From positions 4,345,501-4,409,500 of the forward strand of contig NZ_CP126080.1 in assembly GCF_030122805.1 (NCBI RefSeq): a DNA stretch of 64,000 nucleotides, in the 5' to 3' direction. Below, piece after piece: positions 9,295 through 19,900 of the stretch (position 1 is its first letter; each line of letters begins with the position of its first letter). The notes beneath the pieces are model-generated. The model was not told the origin of the DNA. It saw only the letters and a list, made by a program, of their open reading frames with translations, and did no database searches. This DNA comes from Mesobacillus sp. AQ2 (GTDB taxonomy: Bacteria > Bacillota > Bacilli > Bacillales > Cytobacillaceae). The translations under genes and the position numbers were made by a program.

Positions 9295-12225
9295 TTAGCT
9301 GATAAGGACTGCATCCAAAAATACCTTGGTGCCAGTTGAGACAGAAGATTTTTGGCCTTTTATGATAATCTTTATCTTGTGATTGCCTGATGTAAGATTA
9401 TTAGTTTCGAATAGGACTGCCTTGTAAACGGGAATAGATGAATAAGTATTTATTGTTTTGATATATTTTCCGTCTATATAAATATCAGCTGTTCCACGAT
9501 TGGTGTATTTTGATCCAAGTACTTTCACAGAACGGCCTGTAAAAGTTAGCTCTGCTGTATGTCCAGCTGATGAGGAAAAAATAGATGACTCACCGCTATA
9601 CTTTGAAAGCTGATGATTTATCCACTCCCCTTTGCGAACAACCTTGTTTTCCTGTACAGTAATTTGCTTGGACGATGACACAATAAAAGCATCTAGATAA
9701 ACATAGTTACCGGAAGAACTAGCAGAATGTTCTCCTCTGATGACGAGTTTGATTTTATGGGAGCCAGATGGAAGTCCATTTTTTTCAAACACCACAGCTT
9801 TGTGAATTGTACCTGATGAGTAAGTGTTGATCGATTTTTCAAACTTTCCGTCAATATACACATCAAATAAGCCCCTGTTTGCAGCTCTTGTTGCCAATAA
9901 CCTAATTCCATTACCTGTAAACGAAACTTCTGCCGTTCTTCCCTTTGTACTACTGTAAATGGCTGAACCACCTGAATAAGATGAACTTTTGCTTGTTCCC
10001 CATGTTCCCGACTTGGTAATAGTGTTGTTGTTATCTTCAATTATATAAGAAGATAATCCACCTAACACTGTTATAGTATCTAGATTAATTGAAGTCGCTG
10101 TCCGGCTTGTTTTGCTTCCAGTTTGCCCTGTCCATTCGATTTTTAATGTGTGTCGGCCATTATAAAGGCCTGTCTTTTCATAAATAACAGTATTATATTC
10201 TTTACTGCTAGAATATAGATTAATAAGCGAAGATGTTCCATCAATAGTTACTTTTGCAATTCCTTGAACAGAGTCTTTTAAAGCAGAAAGCCGAATGCCG
10301 GTTCCATTGAAAACGAATACCATTTGTGAACCGCTTTTGTTCGTTGAATGATAAGAGCCAGCGGAGGAATTACTGTTTTCATTTCTATTCCAGCTTCCAG
10401 TATAAACAAACTCCCCAGCAGTATTTTCATATACCGCCGAAGGGGCTCCGAACCTGGCATTCAATTTATAAGCTCCTTTACCTTCGAACGCATAAATATC
10501 AATAAAATATGTACCTGCTGCAGGCGCTCTAAAAGTTATTGATTCTGATGATGAACCGTTTTTTTCTGAATAGGCAACTATACCCGAGTTTGAACTTACG
10601 GTTGAAGCGGATCCGTTGTATAGATATAAATCAAAATCGGTTCCTTTATCTCCCGATAGATTAATTGTAACTCTCTCACCTTTTAATAGTTTAATAGAAT
10701 AAACATCGTCCTTATCTGTAGCTGAATCAACGCTCCCTGCTACCTGAGTCCCATTTAATGCAACTCCCGGGATATCATTGTCCAACGAATAATTTATAGC
10801 CCTTCCTGCATTCACCAACCCTCCAGAAAAAATTTTCCCTGTTAATGAAGAAAGTGGGTCGACAGATTCTATAATGGATCTTTTGATCTGACTGACAGTA
10901 TACCCGGGATTTGCACTAGATATAAGTGCAGCTAAACCTGTTACATGCGGAGCAGCCATTGAAGTTCCATCACCGTAGGCATACGCTTTGCTATAATCGG
11001 ATTGATAATATGATTTTGGCAGAGTGCTCAAAATGGCCGTCCCTGGTGCTGCAACATCTACTGTCTTGGGGCCGTACGCAGAAAAATTCGCCAGATTACC
11101 TGTATTATTAAGTGCAGCGACTGAAACAATATTTGGAAGATCGAAACTGGCAGGAAAACTAGCTTGACTTGAATAATCATTATTCACGCCATTATTGCCT
11201 GCAGCTGCAATAAAAAGGATATTTGAGGATTTCATGGCATCATATAGTGCATTACTAAAGCCAGGTCCACCCCATGACATGTTGACAATTTTAATTCCTT
11301 TTGATTTAGCATAATCAATTGCTAATATAGCATCCGAATCATATCCGCCTGAGTTACCCATTATTTTAAGAGGCATAATCTTCACGTTTGGCGCTACTCC
11401 TATTACACCAATGGAATTGGCTGAAGCCGCAATAGTACCACTGACGTGTGTTCCGTGGCTATCCTCATCAGGGTCATCAAATACAGTCTTATTTCCCCAG
11501 TAAAAATCCCAGCCATTCACATCATCAATATAGCCATTCTTATCATTATCAATCCCATCCCCCGGAATCTCCCCTGTGTTTTTCCATATGTTATTCTTTA
11601 AATCCGGATGGTTGATATCAATTCCAGAATCAAGAACTGCAATGACCTTATTGGAACTCCCTTTAGTTTTAGTCCATGCATTTTCTGCTTTTATATCAAT
11701 TCCGCTTTTTCCTATATACCCTTGGACGGACTGACCAAAGTTCTTTAGTCCCCATAGTTCTGAATACAACGGATCTTCAACTGAATTGATATAACGCTTG
11801 TAATTTGGTTCTGCATATTCAACAAGATTAGTTTCTTTTAACTTTTTTATTGTTTCATCAATACTTTTGCCTTCTGGAACTTTTATTAGTTTAGCACCTG
11901 TGGTTTTAAAATTTTTTTCTACCTTTAATCCCAGTTGTTTTTCTACCGTTCCTAGTTTATTAAAATCTTTAACAGACTTATATTTAACAATGATTTCATC
12001 TTTTTTATATAATTCTTTATTAACATTTTCAGATGTGTTAGAAAAAAGATTTTTGTAATTTTGGTTTATATTTTCTATTTTAATGAAGGAAGTAAAATGC
12101 TCTGAAGTTTTTTTCTTATTTTTGTACACATCATTTACACTTGATGTTGCACTGACCCCTAAGGGTGTTGTAATTAATAAAGCTAAACTACTGATTAAAA
12201 CAAGATTTATAATCTTTTTAAACAT
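9295..12225 (-). CDS. Secreted subtilisin-like (S8) protease with PPC and three C-terminal beta modules
   Basis: 976 residues. A signal peptide (1-26, ending VSA) is followed by an I9-like propeptide (about 75-145, ending YAEPNYKRY) and the S8 domain with catalytic Asp199 (VLDSG), His257 (HGTHVSG), oxyanion Asn344 (AAAGNNG) and Ser422 (GTSMAAPH). Residues 215-240 hold DGIDNDKNGYIDD, a likely calcium loop. A pre-peptidase C-terminal (PPC) domain spans about 490-590, with TDFDLYLYNG. Then come three copies of a roughly 120-residue module (about 595-720, 725-850, 855-976), each with GxWxxxxxSxYSGGSxxxS, VYIDGK and SGxHKIKI-type landmarks. The same module is found in the 1315-residue protease at 16947-20894. 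Start ATG 12225 has GGGGAG seven bases upstream. No LPXTG anchor is visible; it is probably released, or bound through the modules. Substrate unknown. Confidence 0.92.
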   Translation of the reverse strand: MFKKIINLVLISSLALLITTPLGVSATSSVNDVYKNKKKTSEHFTSFIKIENINQNYKNLFSNTSENVNKELYKKDEIIVKYKSVKDFNKLGTVEKQLGLKVEKNFKTTGAKLIKVPEGKSIDETIKKLKETNLVEYAEPNYKRYINSVEDPLYSELWGLKNFGQSVQGYIGKSGIDIKAENAWTKTKGSSNKVIAVLDSGIDINHPDLKNNIWKNTGEIPGDGIDNDKNGYIDDVNGWDFYWGNKTVFDDPDEDSHGTHVSGTIAASANSIGVIGVAPNVKIMPLKIMGNSGGYDSDAILAIDYAKSKGIKIVNMSWGGPGFSNALYDAMKSSNILFIAAAGNNGVNNDYSSQASFPASFDLPNIVSVAALNNTGNLANFSAYGPKTVDVAAPGTAILSTLPKSYYQSDYSKAYAYGDGTSMAAPHVTGLAALISSANPGYTVSQIKRSIIESVDPLSSLTGKIFSGGLVNAGRAINYSLDNDIPGVALNGTQVAGSVDSATDKDDVYSIKLLKGERVTINLSGDKGTDFDLYLYNGSASTVSSNSGIVAYSEKNGSSSESITFRAPAAGTYFIDIYAFEGKGAYKLNARFGAPSAVYENTAGEFVYTGSWNRNENSNSSAGSYHSTNKSGSQMVFVFNGTGIRLSALKDSVQGIAKVTIDGTSSLINLYSSSKEYNTVIYEKTGLYNGRHTLKIEWTGQTGSKTSRTATSINLDTITVLGGLSSYIIEDNNNTITKSGTWGTSKSSSYSGGSAIYSSTKGRTAEVSFTGNGIRLLATRAANRGLFDVYIDGKFEKSINTYSSGTIHKAVVFEKNGLPSGSHKIKLVIRGEHSASSSGNYVYLDAFIVSSSKQITVQENKVVRKGEWINHQLSKYSGESSIFSSSAGHTAELTFTGRSVKVLGSKYTNRGTADIYIDGKYIKTINTYSSIPVYKAVLFETNNLTSGNHKIKIIIKGQKSSVSTGTKVFLDAVLIS

Positions 12226-12345
12226 AAAAAATCTCCCCTAATATTCTATCATATTAACATAATAATATAGAAAATATTGGATTTTTACAATCTTAAGTTA
12301 CAAATTTTACCTATTAAATGAGAAATGAATTATATTATTGAAAAT

Positions 12346-12388
12346 AAAAAAAAAGAGTGTCCTCATTAACCTTTTGAACACTCTTTCT
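12346..12388 (-). terminator. Terminator of the CWB2/dimethylformamidase-fold gene
   Basis: On the minus strand AAAGAGTGTTC / GGACACTCTTT is followed by a run of nine or more T. Confidence 0.85.
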
Positions 12389-12433
12389 TCTATTTAATAT
12401 AAGTAATATCTTATAATCATTTAAAGTCTTATT

Positions 12434-14599
12434 CTATTTAAATTCACCCAAAACATTATTCACAATCCGAGTAAGCTTAGCGTCCACCGCCAGGCTACCC
12501 CCAAAAGTAATAGAACCTGTAGAAAACACACCGCCTCCCCCAGGATGATCATAATAAACCATATGTGCCCCTGCACCGATTGTATTAGTTCCTTTTGCGA
12601 GTATGATAGCATTCTTTGGCGTATATCTGTCCGCCTGGTCAGTTTCCCAGCCGGATGCCCCTCCTGTTGAATTGTTTATTTTGTTTAGACCCTGTGTACC
12701 GATTAGGTCTCCATTTTTAATGCCTGTGCCGGTAAAAATCCAGTGGCCTGCATTGCTCACCTTATATGGAGCAGGTACAGAAAACCCTGTTGATCTGTAG
12801 CCAACTCCTATTAGTGCTGTTTCAGGCTTTCCAGTTTGATAAAACAAGCCTCCGCGCTCACCTGTAAATGAGTGTGTGCCGCCATCTTTTCTTACTTCAA
12901 TCTGATCACCCATTAGAGCAGCTCTCCAATAGATTCCGTTTCCTGATAGATATAGTACATTGCCTCCATTTTTCAGGTGGTTTTGAAGTCCGTCATACAT
13001 TCGAGTTGACCAATATTCACTGTGGGTGCTAATGATAATAGTTTTGAATTTACGGATAATGGCTGGATTATCGTTAAAGTCCCTTTCGGTAAACATACTG
13101 TATGAATGTTTATTCCTCTCCAGCCAGCCTATTATATGCTTTTCACCGTTAGCGAGGTGTCCTATATTCCCGGATGGATCTGCACCGGGGTTAGGTCTGT
13201 CAAAACTGACAAATTCATTATATTTTCTTGCTCCATTCACAATACTGTAGCTGTACAAACTCTTACCGCCCCAGCTGTTGTATGCCTGCCAGGTATTTGT
13301 CGATGCCAATACTCCGATATCCGTAAAGGCAGGCGTTTTTTCCTTTACAATGAAAGTTATAAAAAAGCTATTTGCGCCATCGTATACCTTTGCCGCATAC
13401 ATACCAGTATTCCAACTGGACGGTATCGTGAACTTATAAGCAGTATCCCAAAGTGCCCCCTCTTTATAGGCATCATTGAAATAATTTTGAACGGTACCTT
13501 TAATATTATTTATGCTGGAAACTATTTTTTCCTCTTTACCATATCTCATAAAATCTATTGAAAAATTCGCCTGGGGAGAATGAATCTTTAATTCTATGGT
13601 CTCACCTGGATAATAACTTAATTTATTCGAGTACCCTTCAATTGAATGGGTATTTTCTATAGGATATAAGTTCCCGGCAACCGATTGCTGTACAGATGCT
13701 GTCCCCCCAAGAACTGTGATAGATTCCGCATTACCCGGAAGCAATATTTTTTTTATGGGAGCCGGCACATATGATGGCATTGTAAGAAGCATAGGAGCTT
13801 CCTGTTTCGCCGCAAGCACTGACCCGGTTAAAGCATCAGCAAAAGTTAACCCGGTGGAAATAAAGAACCTGTTAGTATTTAAATTTAAATCCTTTATCAC
13901 GTTTGCGGACACTTCAAATCTGTCTTTTCCGCTTATTCGTTTTCTGCCTGGCAAGCTGTTAAATACCGTCGGCCCTACACTGCCCTCTCCTCCTACAACA
14001 ATTACCTTTGTCCGTCCCTCCAATGCCTTTTTTGTTATATCCGGAAGACGGTCCTTTCCAGTCAAAAGAATCGGATAGCCGCTTCTTGCTGCATAAGGTG
14101 CAATCGATAAGGCGTCTGGGAATTTCAAACCATTAGCGATAATGGCAGTATCAGAAGGCCCTAATGATCTTGAAATATTGGAGGCTACCTCAAATCTGTC
14201 TTTCCCGCTTATTCTTGATGCAGCTATCCCCATTTTCTCAAGTTCAGTCTTAATGCTATTAGAAATACTTGCTGGCCCTCCAACAAGGATCGCTTGTTTT
14301 GGGTTCAATCTACTCAGCTCTTTTTTCGTCTTATCTGTCAGAATATCTGCCTGTGTCAATAGAACAGGCGCATTATCCTTATAAGCTAACGGCGTTACCG
14401 CAAGGGCATCTGCAAATGCTTTGTAGTTTGTTATATATACCTTCTCGCTGCCGCCAGGCCACCCTTTTACGGCAACCTCAATAGCTACATCAAAACGGTC
14501 ATTTCCACTTAACCTTGAAACGTTACCTTCCGCCGCTGCGTGCTTTGTACTTCCGAGTACAAAAAACACCAAAATAATAAACAACAGTTTCATCCTCAT
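12434..14599 (-). CDS. Wall-bound protein: three CWB2 repeats plus N,N-dimethylformamidase beta-subunit-like domain
   Basis: 721 residues. A signal peptide (1-23, AAA) is followed by three cell-wall-binding type 2 repeats (about 28-120, 130-215, 222-312), each opening with R(L/I)SGxDRFxVA/S and containing ADAL or PDALS and ILVGG, VVVGG or VLGG strands. The C-terminal 390 residues (TNTWQAYNSWGGKSLY; STHSEYWS; GGNVLYLSGNGIYWR) resemble the large-subunit domain of N,N-dimethylformamidase, which in secreted proteins is of unproven substrate. The CWB2 repeats should tether it to an anionic secondary wall polymer (known for Clostridioides CWB2 proteins; inferred here). It is divergent from the next gene, a protease carrying the same repeats, and shares its 188-bp promoter region. 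Catalytic function is uncertain because the known enzyme needs an iron-tyrosine centre that I could not confirm. Confidence 0.88.
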   Translation of the reverse strand: MRMKLLFIILVFFVLGSTKHAAAEGNVSRLSGNDRFDVAIEVAVKGWPGGSEKVYITNYKAFADALAVTPLAYKDNAPVLLTQADILTDKTKKELSRLNPKQAILVGGPASISNSIKTELEKMGIAASRISGKDRFEVASNISRSLGPSDTAIIANGLKFPDALSIAPYAARSGYPILLTGKDRLPDITKKALEGRTKVIVVGGEGSVGPTVFNSLPGRKRISGKDRFEVSANVIKDLNLNTNRFFISTGLTFADALTGSVLAAKQEAPMLLTMPSYVPAPIKKILLPGNAESITVLGGTASVQQSVAGNLYPIENTHSIEGYSNKLSYYPGETIELKIHSPQANFSIDFMRYGKEEKIVSSINNIKGTVQNYFNDAYKEGALWDTAYKFTIPSSWNTGMYAAKVYDGANSFFITFIVKEKTPAFTDIGVLASTNTWQAYNSWGGKSLYSYSIVNGARKYNEFVSFDRPNPGADPSGNIGHLANGEKHIIGWLERNKHSYSMFTERDFNDNPAIIRKFKTIIISTHSEYWSTRMYDGLQNHLKNGGNVLYLSGNGIYWRAALMGDQIEVRKDGGTHSFTGERGGLFYQTGKPETALIGVGYRSTGFSVPAPYKVSNAGHWIFTGTGIKNGDLIGTQGLNKINNSTGGASGWETDQADRYTPKNAIILAKGTNTIGAGAHMVYYDHPGGGGVFSTGSITFGGSLAVDAKLTRIVNNVLGEFK

Positions 14600-14787
14600 C
14601 CTAAAACTTCCCCCAAATATTATTCTCTATATATCTCCTTTTCTATTATCGGACCTTCTTCCTTAGCCTTAATTGAAATTAACAATTTAATTCCAATTAA
14701 CTTTTAGACGATTTAGCCGATTAAAATAGTGACTAATTTTTAAAAAAATTTCCCTCTGCACAGGATTACTATCAAAGGAGAAACATA

Positions 14788-16758
14788 ATGAAGATTAAGC
14801 TAATATCACTCACGTTTTTGACAACTTTTACTCTTTTTCTCCTGGTCACTCCCCAACAGGCGTTAGGTAAGGAAACAACTGAGAAAATTGTTCTTTTCAG
14901 GGATGCAGTTAACCGGCATTTAATTGAGTCATACGAGGGAGTCATTATCGAGGAGTATAAGAATATTCCCGCTGTAAAAATAAATATTAATGAAGCAAAA
15001 ATATTATCACTACAGTCAAACTCACAAATTTTATTAATTGAAGATGAGCAGAGAGTCGAAAAAAGCGGCCAAATGGTTGAGTGGGGAGTAAAAGCCATTC
15101 AAACCCAAAAAGCCTGGAACAGTCATTACACAGGCAAGAATGTAAAGGTTGCAATAATGGACAGCGGTATTTCTCCACATGAAGATTTAAAAATAGCAGG
15201 CGGCAAATCGTTTGTGTCCTATACTGCTTCTTATAAAGATGATTCTGGGCATGGAACCCACGTTGCCGGGATAGTAGGGGCACAGAACAACGGATTAGGC
15301 ATCGTAGGAGTTGCGCCAGACGCCAGGGTATATGCACTGAAGGTTTTAGACAGAAATGGGCAAGGCTATCTGTCCGATATGATCGCTGCAATCGATTGGG
15401 CAATTACTAATAATATGGATGTTTTAAATTTAAGCCTTGGCTCCATGGAACCTTCTTATGTACTGGAAAGAGCTCTGAATAAAGCTTATAAAAGCGGAAT
15501 GTTGATTGTCGCCGCGGGAGGAAACGAAGGAACGAGTACTGGCAATGGAGATAATGTTGCGTACCCTGCTAAATACCCTGCTGTAATTGCCGTGTCTGCA
15601 GTTGATCAAAATAAAGTTAGAGGGAGCTTCTCCGCAACGGGAAATGCTATTGAGTTTTCTGCACCGGGAGTGGGAATTGTAAGTACACATTTGGATAACA
15701 AATATGTCAGCTATTCCGGAACCTCCATGGCTACCGCATTTGTAACAGGAAGCCTTGCATTATTGAAAGAAATGTACCCTGATTTATCTGCCTCTGCGCT
15801 GCGTGAAAAGCTGGGAAGGAATGCTCTGGATCTAGGGGCTTCTGGAAAAGATTCCTGGTATGGATTGGGGTTAGTCCAAACACCACTCACTCCGGAGAGG
15901 CTATCAGGTAAAGACCGCTTCGAGGTTTCCGCTAACATTTCCCAGAAAGGCTGGGATTCAGCTGATACTGTATTTATCAGCAATTATAATGCTTTCGCGG
16001 ATGCTTTATCAGCAGCACCGTTAGCATACAAATACAATTCACCTATCCTTTTGACTCAAGCTGGCAGCCTAAATCCAGTAACTAAACAGGAGATCACAAG
16101 ATTAAAGGCTAAGAACATTGTGTTGATAGGCGGGAGCGGAAGTCTTAATGACTCGATTGCGAAAGAATTGAGGGGTATGGGAAAAAACGTAAGAAGGATT
16201 GGCGGACAAAACAGATTTGAAGTTTCAAAGAACATTGCATTGGAATTAGGAACTTATCAGACCGCCATAGTAGCTAACGGCTTGAATTATCCTGATGCGT
16301 TGGCCATCGCACCATTTGCTGCAAAAAATGGATTTCCTATATTGCTCACTCGTCCAGAAGCTGCTTCTAGGGAAACTTTAGAGGTAATCCAAAAGAAGAA
16401 TGTCCAAAATACAATCATTGTGGGCGGAGAGGCAAGTGTGAGCAGAAATGTCTCCTATAAGCTGCCGAAACCAGTTCGTATTGGCGGGAAAGATCGGTAC
16501 GAGGTCGCATTGAATATATTTAATAAGTATTTCGCCGATACAGGAAAACTCTACTTTGCCACAGGAACAACTTTTGCAGATGCATTAACCGGATCCGTAT
16601 TAATCACAAAGGAAAATGCCACCATCCTGCTTACTGGAAAGGATACACTGCCAGGTTCAGTTTCAGACACTTTGGCAAAACGCAAGATCCAAACTTACAT
16701 TATTTTAGGTGGAACAGGTTCAGTTGGCAGTAACGTCCTATCTTCGCTTAGTAAATAA
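14788..16758 (+). CDS. Wall-bound subtilisin-like (S8) protease with three C-terminal CWB2 repeats
   Basis: 656 residues. A signal peptide (1-27, ALG) precedes a short propeptide (about 30-90). The S8 catalytic domain has Asp125 (IMDSG), His155 (GHGTHVAG), Asn246 (AAGGNEG) and Ser313 (GTSMATAF). The domain is compact like true subtilisin; the motif after Ser is ATAFVTG rather than the common AAPHVAG, so the usual Pro-His is replaced by Ala-Phe. Three CWB2 repeats fill 368-656 (RLSGKDRFEVS, RIGGQNRFEVS, RIGGKDRYEVA). The order (catalytic first, binding last) is the reverse of the divergent neighbour at 12434-14599. Start: ATG with AAAGGAGA upstream. Likely a cell-surface maturation or turnover protease bound to the same wall polymer as its neighbour. 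Confidence 0.92.
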   Translation: MKIKLISLTFLTTFTLFLLVTPQQALGKETTEKIVLFRDAVNRHLIESYEGVIIEEYKNIPAVKININEAKILSLQSNSQILLIEDEQRVEKSGQMVEWGVKAIQTQKAWNSHYTGKNVKVAIMDSGISPHEDLKIAGGKSFVSYTASYKDDSGHGTHVAGIVGAQNNGLGIVGVAPDARVYALKVLDRNGQGYLSDMIAAIDWAITNNMDVLNLSLGSMEPSYVLERALNKAYKSGMLIVAAGGNEGTSTGNGDNVAYPAKYPAVIAVSAVDQNKVRGSFSATGNAIEFSAPGVGIVSTHLDNKYVSYSGTSMATAFVTGSLALLKEMYPDLSASALREKLGRNALDLGASGKDSWYGLGLVQTPLTPERLSGKDRFEVSANISQKGWDSADTVFISNYNAFADALSAAPLAYKYNSPILLTQAGSLNPVTKQEITRLKAKNIVLIGGSGSLNDSIAKELRGMGKNVRRIGGQNRFEVSKNIALELGTYQTAIVANGLNYPDALAIAPFAAKNGFPILLTRPEAASRETLEVIQKKNVQNTIIVGGEASVSRNVSYKLPKPVRIGGKDRYEVALNIFNKYFADTGKLYFATGTTFADALTGSVLITKENATILLTGKDTLPGSVSDTLAKRKIQTYIILGGTGSVGSNVLSSLSK

Positions 16759-16765
16759 CCGTTTA

Positions 16766-16797
16766 AAAAACCAGTTGCTAATCAATTGGTTTTTTAT
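16766..16797 (+). terminator. Terminator of the CWB2 protease gene
   Basis: AAACCAGTTG / CAATTGGTT stem with one G-T pair, followed by TTTTT. Confidence 0.8.
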
Positions 16798-16946
16798 ATT
16801 TTAGAAAAAAATAGCGGATTTTGTCTAAAAGTATTTGTATCTTAAAGAAATTAACCCATTTATACTATTTTTAGGAAAATAAAGGGAGGGATATTCAGGC
16901 TTTTTGTCATGTCCGGTAGAAAAATATCTTATTAGGGGAAAAGAAG

Positions 16947-19900
16947 ATGAAAAAAACTAGAATTCTATCATTAACTTTAGTTTTATTATTAGTGATGGGA
17001 AGTATACTTCCATATCCAGCTTCTGCTATATCTTCTGCAAAAGGAAATAAAGTTTCACAGATCAGCAAAACCAAATTCAAGGAAAAAGTAAAGAAAAGTC
17101 AGGTACAAGCTGACAAGAAGAACGGAAGTCCTGTTTCACTGAAAAAGAAAGCAGAAAATCCTTTAGAAACAAAACTAAAGAACAAAGCGAATAATAAAGA
17201 TGGCCATAAAGAAAAAACTGCTACAAATGAATTAATTATCAAATACAAAGCAAAAACTGATTCTAGTAAAATACAAACCCTTCACAAAAAGTTTTCTTTA
17301 CATTCATCCAAGACACTGAGATCAGTAAATGCTGAAGTTGTAAAAATTCCAAAGGGCAAATCAGCATCAACTGTAATCAAAGAGTTAAAAAAGGATCCCA
17401 CAATAGAATCTGTCCAGCCAAACTATAAGTACTATGCAAGCGAGATCAATGATGCACCAAATTATTATGATCAGCTTTGGGGTATTCATAACACTGGCCA
17501 GGCAATTAAAAATATCCCAGGTATTGCAGATATTGATGTAGATGCGAAAGAAGCAAGGACCAGTTATGCTGGTAAGCTATCACAGGTAGTGGTTGGGGTA
17601 ATTGACACAGGAGTAGATATCAGCCACCCAGATTTGAAAGATATTATATGGACCAATCCTGGTGAAGCTGGAGCTATGGCATCCGACGGAATTGATAATG
17701 ACAAGAATGGCTATGTGGACGATGTCCATGGATGGGACTTCGTCAATAATGACAATACTGTGTACGATCCTCTTGATGGAGACGAACATGGAACTCATGT
17801 ATCAGGTACCATTGCAGCCGTTTTAGAAGGAACAGGAAACAAAGGGGTGGTTGGAGTTGCCCCGAATGTTAAGATACTGCCTATTAAATTCTTAGGTCCC
17901 TGGGGAGGCACGACCTCAGATGCCATTTTAGCAATTGAATATGCAAAAAGCATGGGTATTAAAATCACAAACAATAGCTGGGGCGGCGGAGAATATGATC
18001 CACTATTAGAGGAGGCAATCAATAACTCCAACAGCCTGTTTGTAGCAGCTGCCGGAAATGATGGAATGAATAATGATATGTACCAGTCTTTTCCATCAAG
18101 TTTTGAAAGTGCAAATATACTATCCGTTGCGGCTTTAGACAACATGGGTAATCTTGCAGACTTTTCTAATTACGGATTCAACTCCGTTGATGTGGCAGCA
18201 CCCGGCGTTAACATTCTGAGCACAGTCCCTAAATACCCTGACGTTGAAATAGCTTCTGCTCTTGGGGTTGAAAATTTAGGCGCCTCTGCACAAATAAATA
18301 ACACAGAACTGAATTTCAAGGCTGTATTCGACGGGGTCGGGTATGAAAAAATAAATGAGAACCAAAGATCAGATGCATTTGATAAAGCACTCAGCTTCCT
18401 TGATATTCCTAAAGATCAAACTAAAAAAATCCTGCTCGTCCAGGATGATGAACATGATATTGCAAGTGAAATTCCAGTTCCTGAATTACAGGAATATTTC
18501 AAGGACTATCTTTCAACTTATGAAAACCTTCTTGAAGGTTATAACTATGAAGTACAGTCATTGGATTTTGATTCTTCATTAATGGATAGCGGGGTAGATT
18601 TGTCTTTATATGATGCTGTGGTCTGGTTCACAGGACACGGGCTTGGAATAGGTGCCGATGAAGGAACAACACTTACCTCTGCTGATATTGATACGCTATC
18701 AAACTACCTATCTAACGGCGGCCGTCTTCTGCTGACAGGACAGGATGCCATTTATGGACAGGAATCCTCTCCTTTCGTACAGGAGTTGTTAAGCTTGAAT
18801 GTTTATCCTGACATGGGACCAAACCTGAATGTATCAGGGCTTCCTGGCGGCATTTACGAAGGCCTTTCATATGAAGTAGACCGTTTTGAATCTCCATATC
18901 CTTTTGCTGATTTTATCCAGTCAACCGGACCTTCAGCAACAGTGAATCTAAAGTATGTCTCTGCATATAAACAAGCATACGATTATTATAATGGTACCTC
19001 TATGGCTACACCGCATGTTACTGGTGTTGCTGCCTTATTTGCAGGCTTATATCCTAAAATGTCACCAGAATTAACAAAGCTTTATTTAAGCCATAAAGGG
19101 AAAGAGCTGCCAAATCTAAAAGGTCTTATTAATAGCGGGAAATTAGCCAAAGCAAGCAAGCTCAATTTCTTTGATGACAACAATTTCCCTGGCACACCTT
19201 TAGTTAAGAACATTCTAAATGGCAGTGTCAATGTTACAACAGATAAAGATGATGTCTATGCAGTCGCCCTAAAAGAAGGCGAAGTATTAAATATCTCCTT
19301 AACAGGACAGGCAGGAACCGACTTTGACTTATATTTATATGACAGCTCTGCAGCAGATATATCAAATGCGGGCGGAATGGTTGGTTATTCTGAGAACGAA
19401 AACACATCGAAAGAATCCATTAAATTTACAGCACCAGCTACAGATGTTTATTTCATAGATGTCTATGCATTTAAAAACTCAGGTTCATATAAGCTTTCTG
19501 TTGGGAATTTTGCAGGCTCCTATGAAGATAATTCAGATGCTTTGTCATACTGGGGCAATTGGGACTATATAGAAGACCCTGCTTTATCAAAAGGAACAGC
19601 AAGCGTTCTTAATTCGCAAGGTGAAGTCAACTTTTCTTTTGTGGGGTACAGTTTTGAATGGCAAGGCTTCAAAAACTATAATCAGGGAGTTGCAGATGTC
19701 TATATCGATGGAGTAAAACAGAGTTCACCATCGTTGTATTCATCAAGTTTCAAAGCAAAGGAAAGAATCTATAGAAAAGATTATTCATCCTATGGCGAGC
19801 ATAAGGTGAAGATTGTCTGGACAGGAAAAACAGATGCTGCAGCCCGCAAGAGTGCTGCCGGAATCAATATTGACAGATTCATAGTGAGAAGTAATCCTGT

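Noticed and set aside
13106..13561. Plus-strand ORF of 151 codons
   Set aside because: Shadow of the CWB2/DMFase gene on the other strand; composition is unlike a protein and no ribosome site is present.
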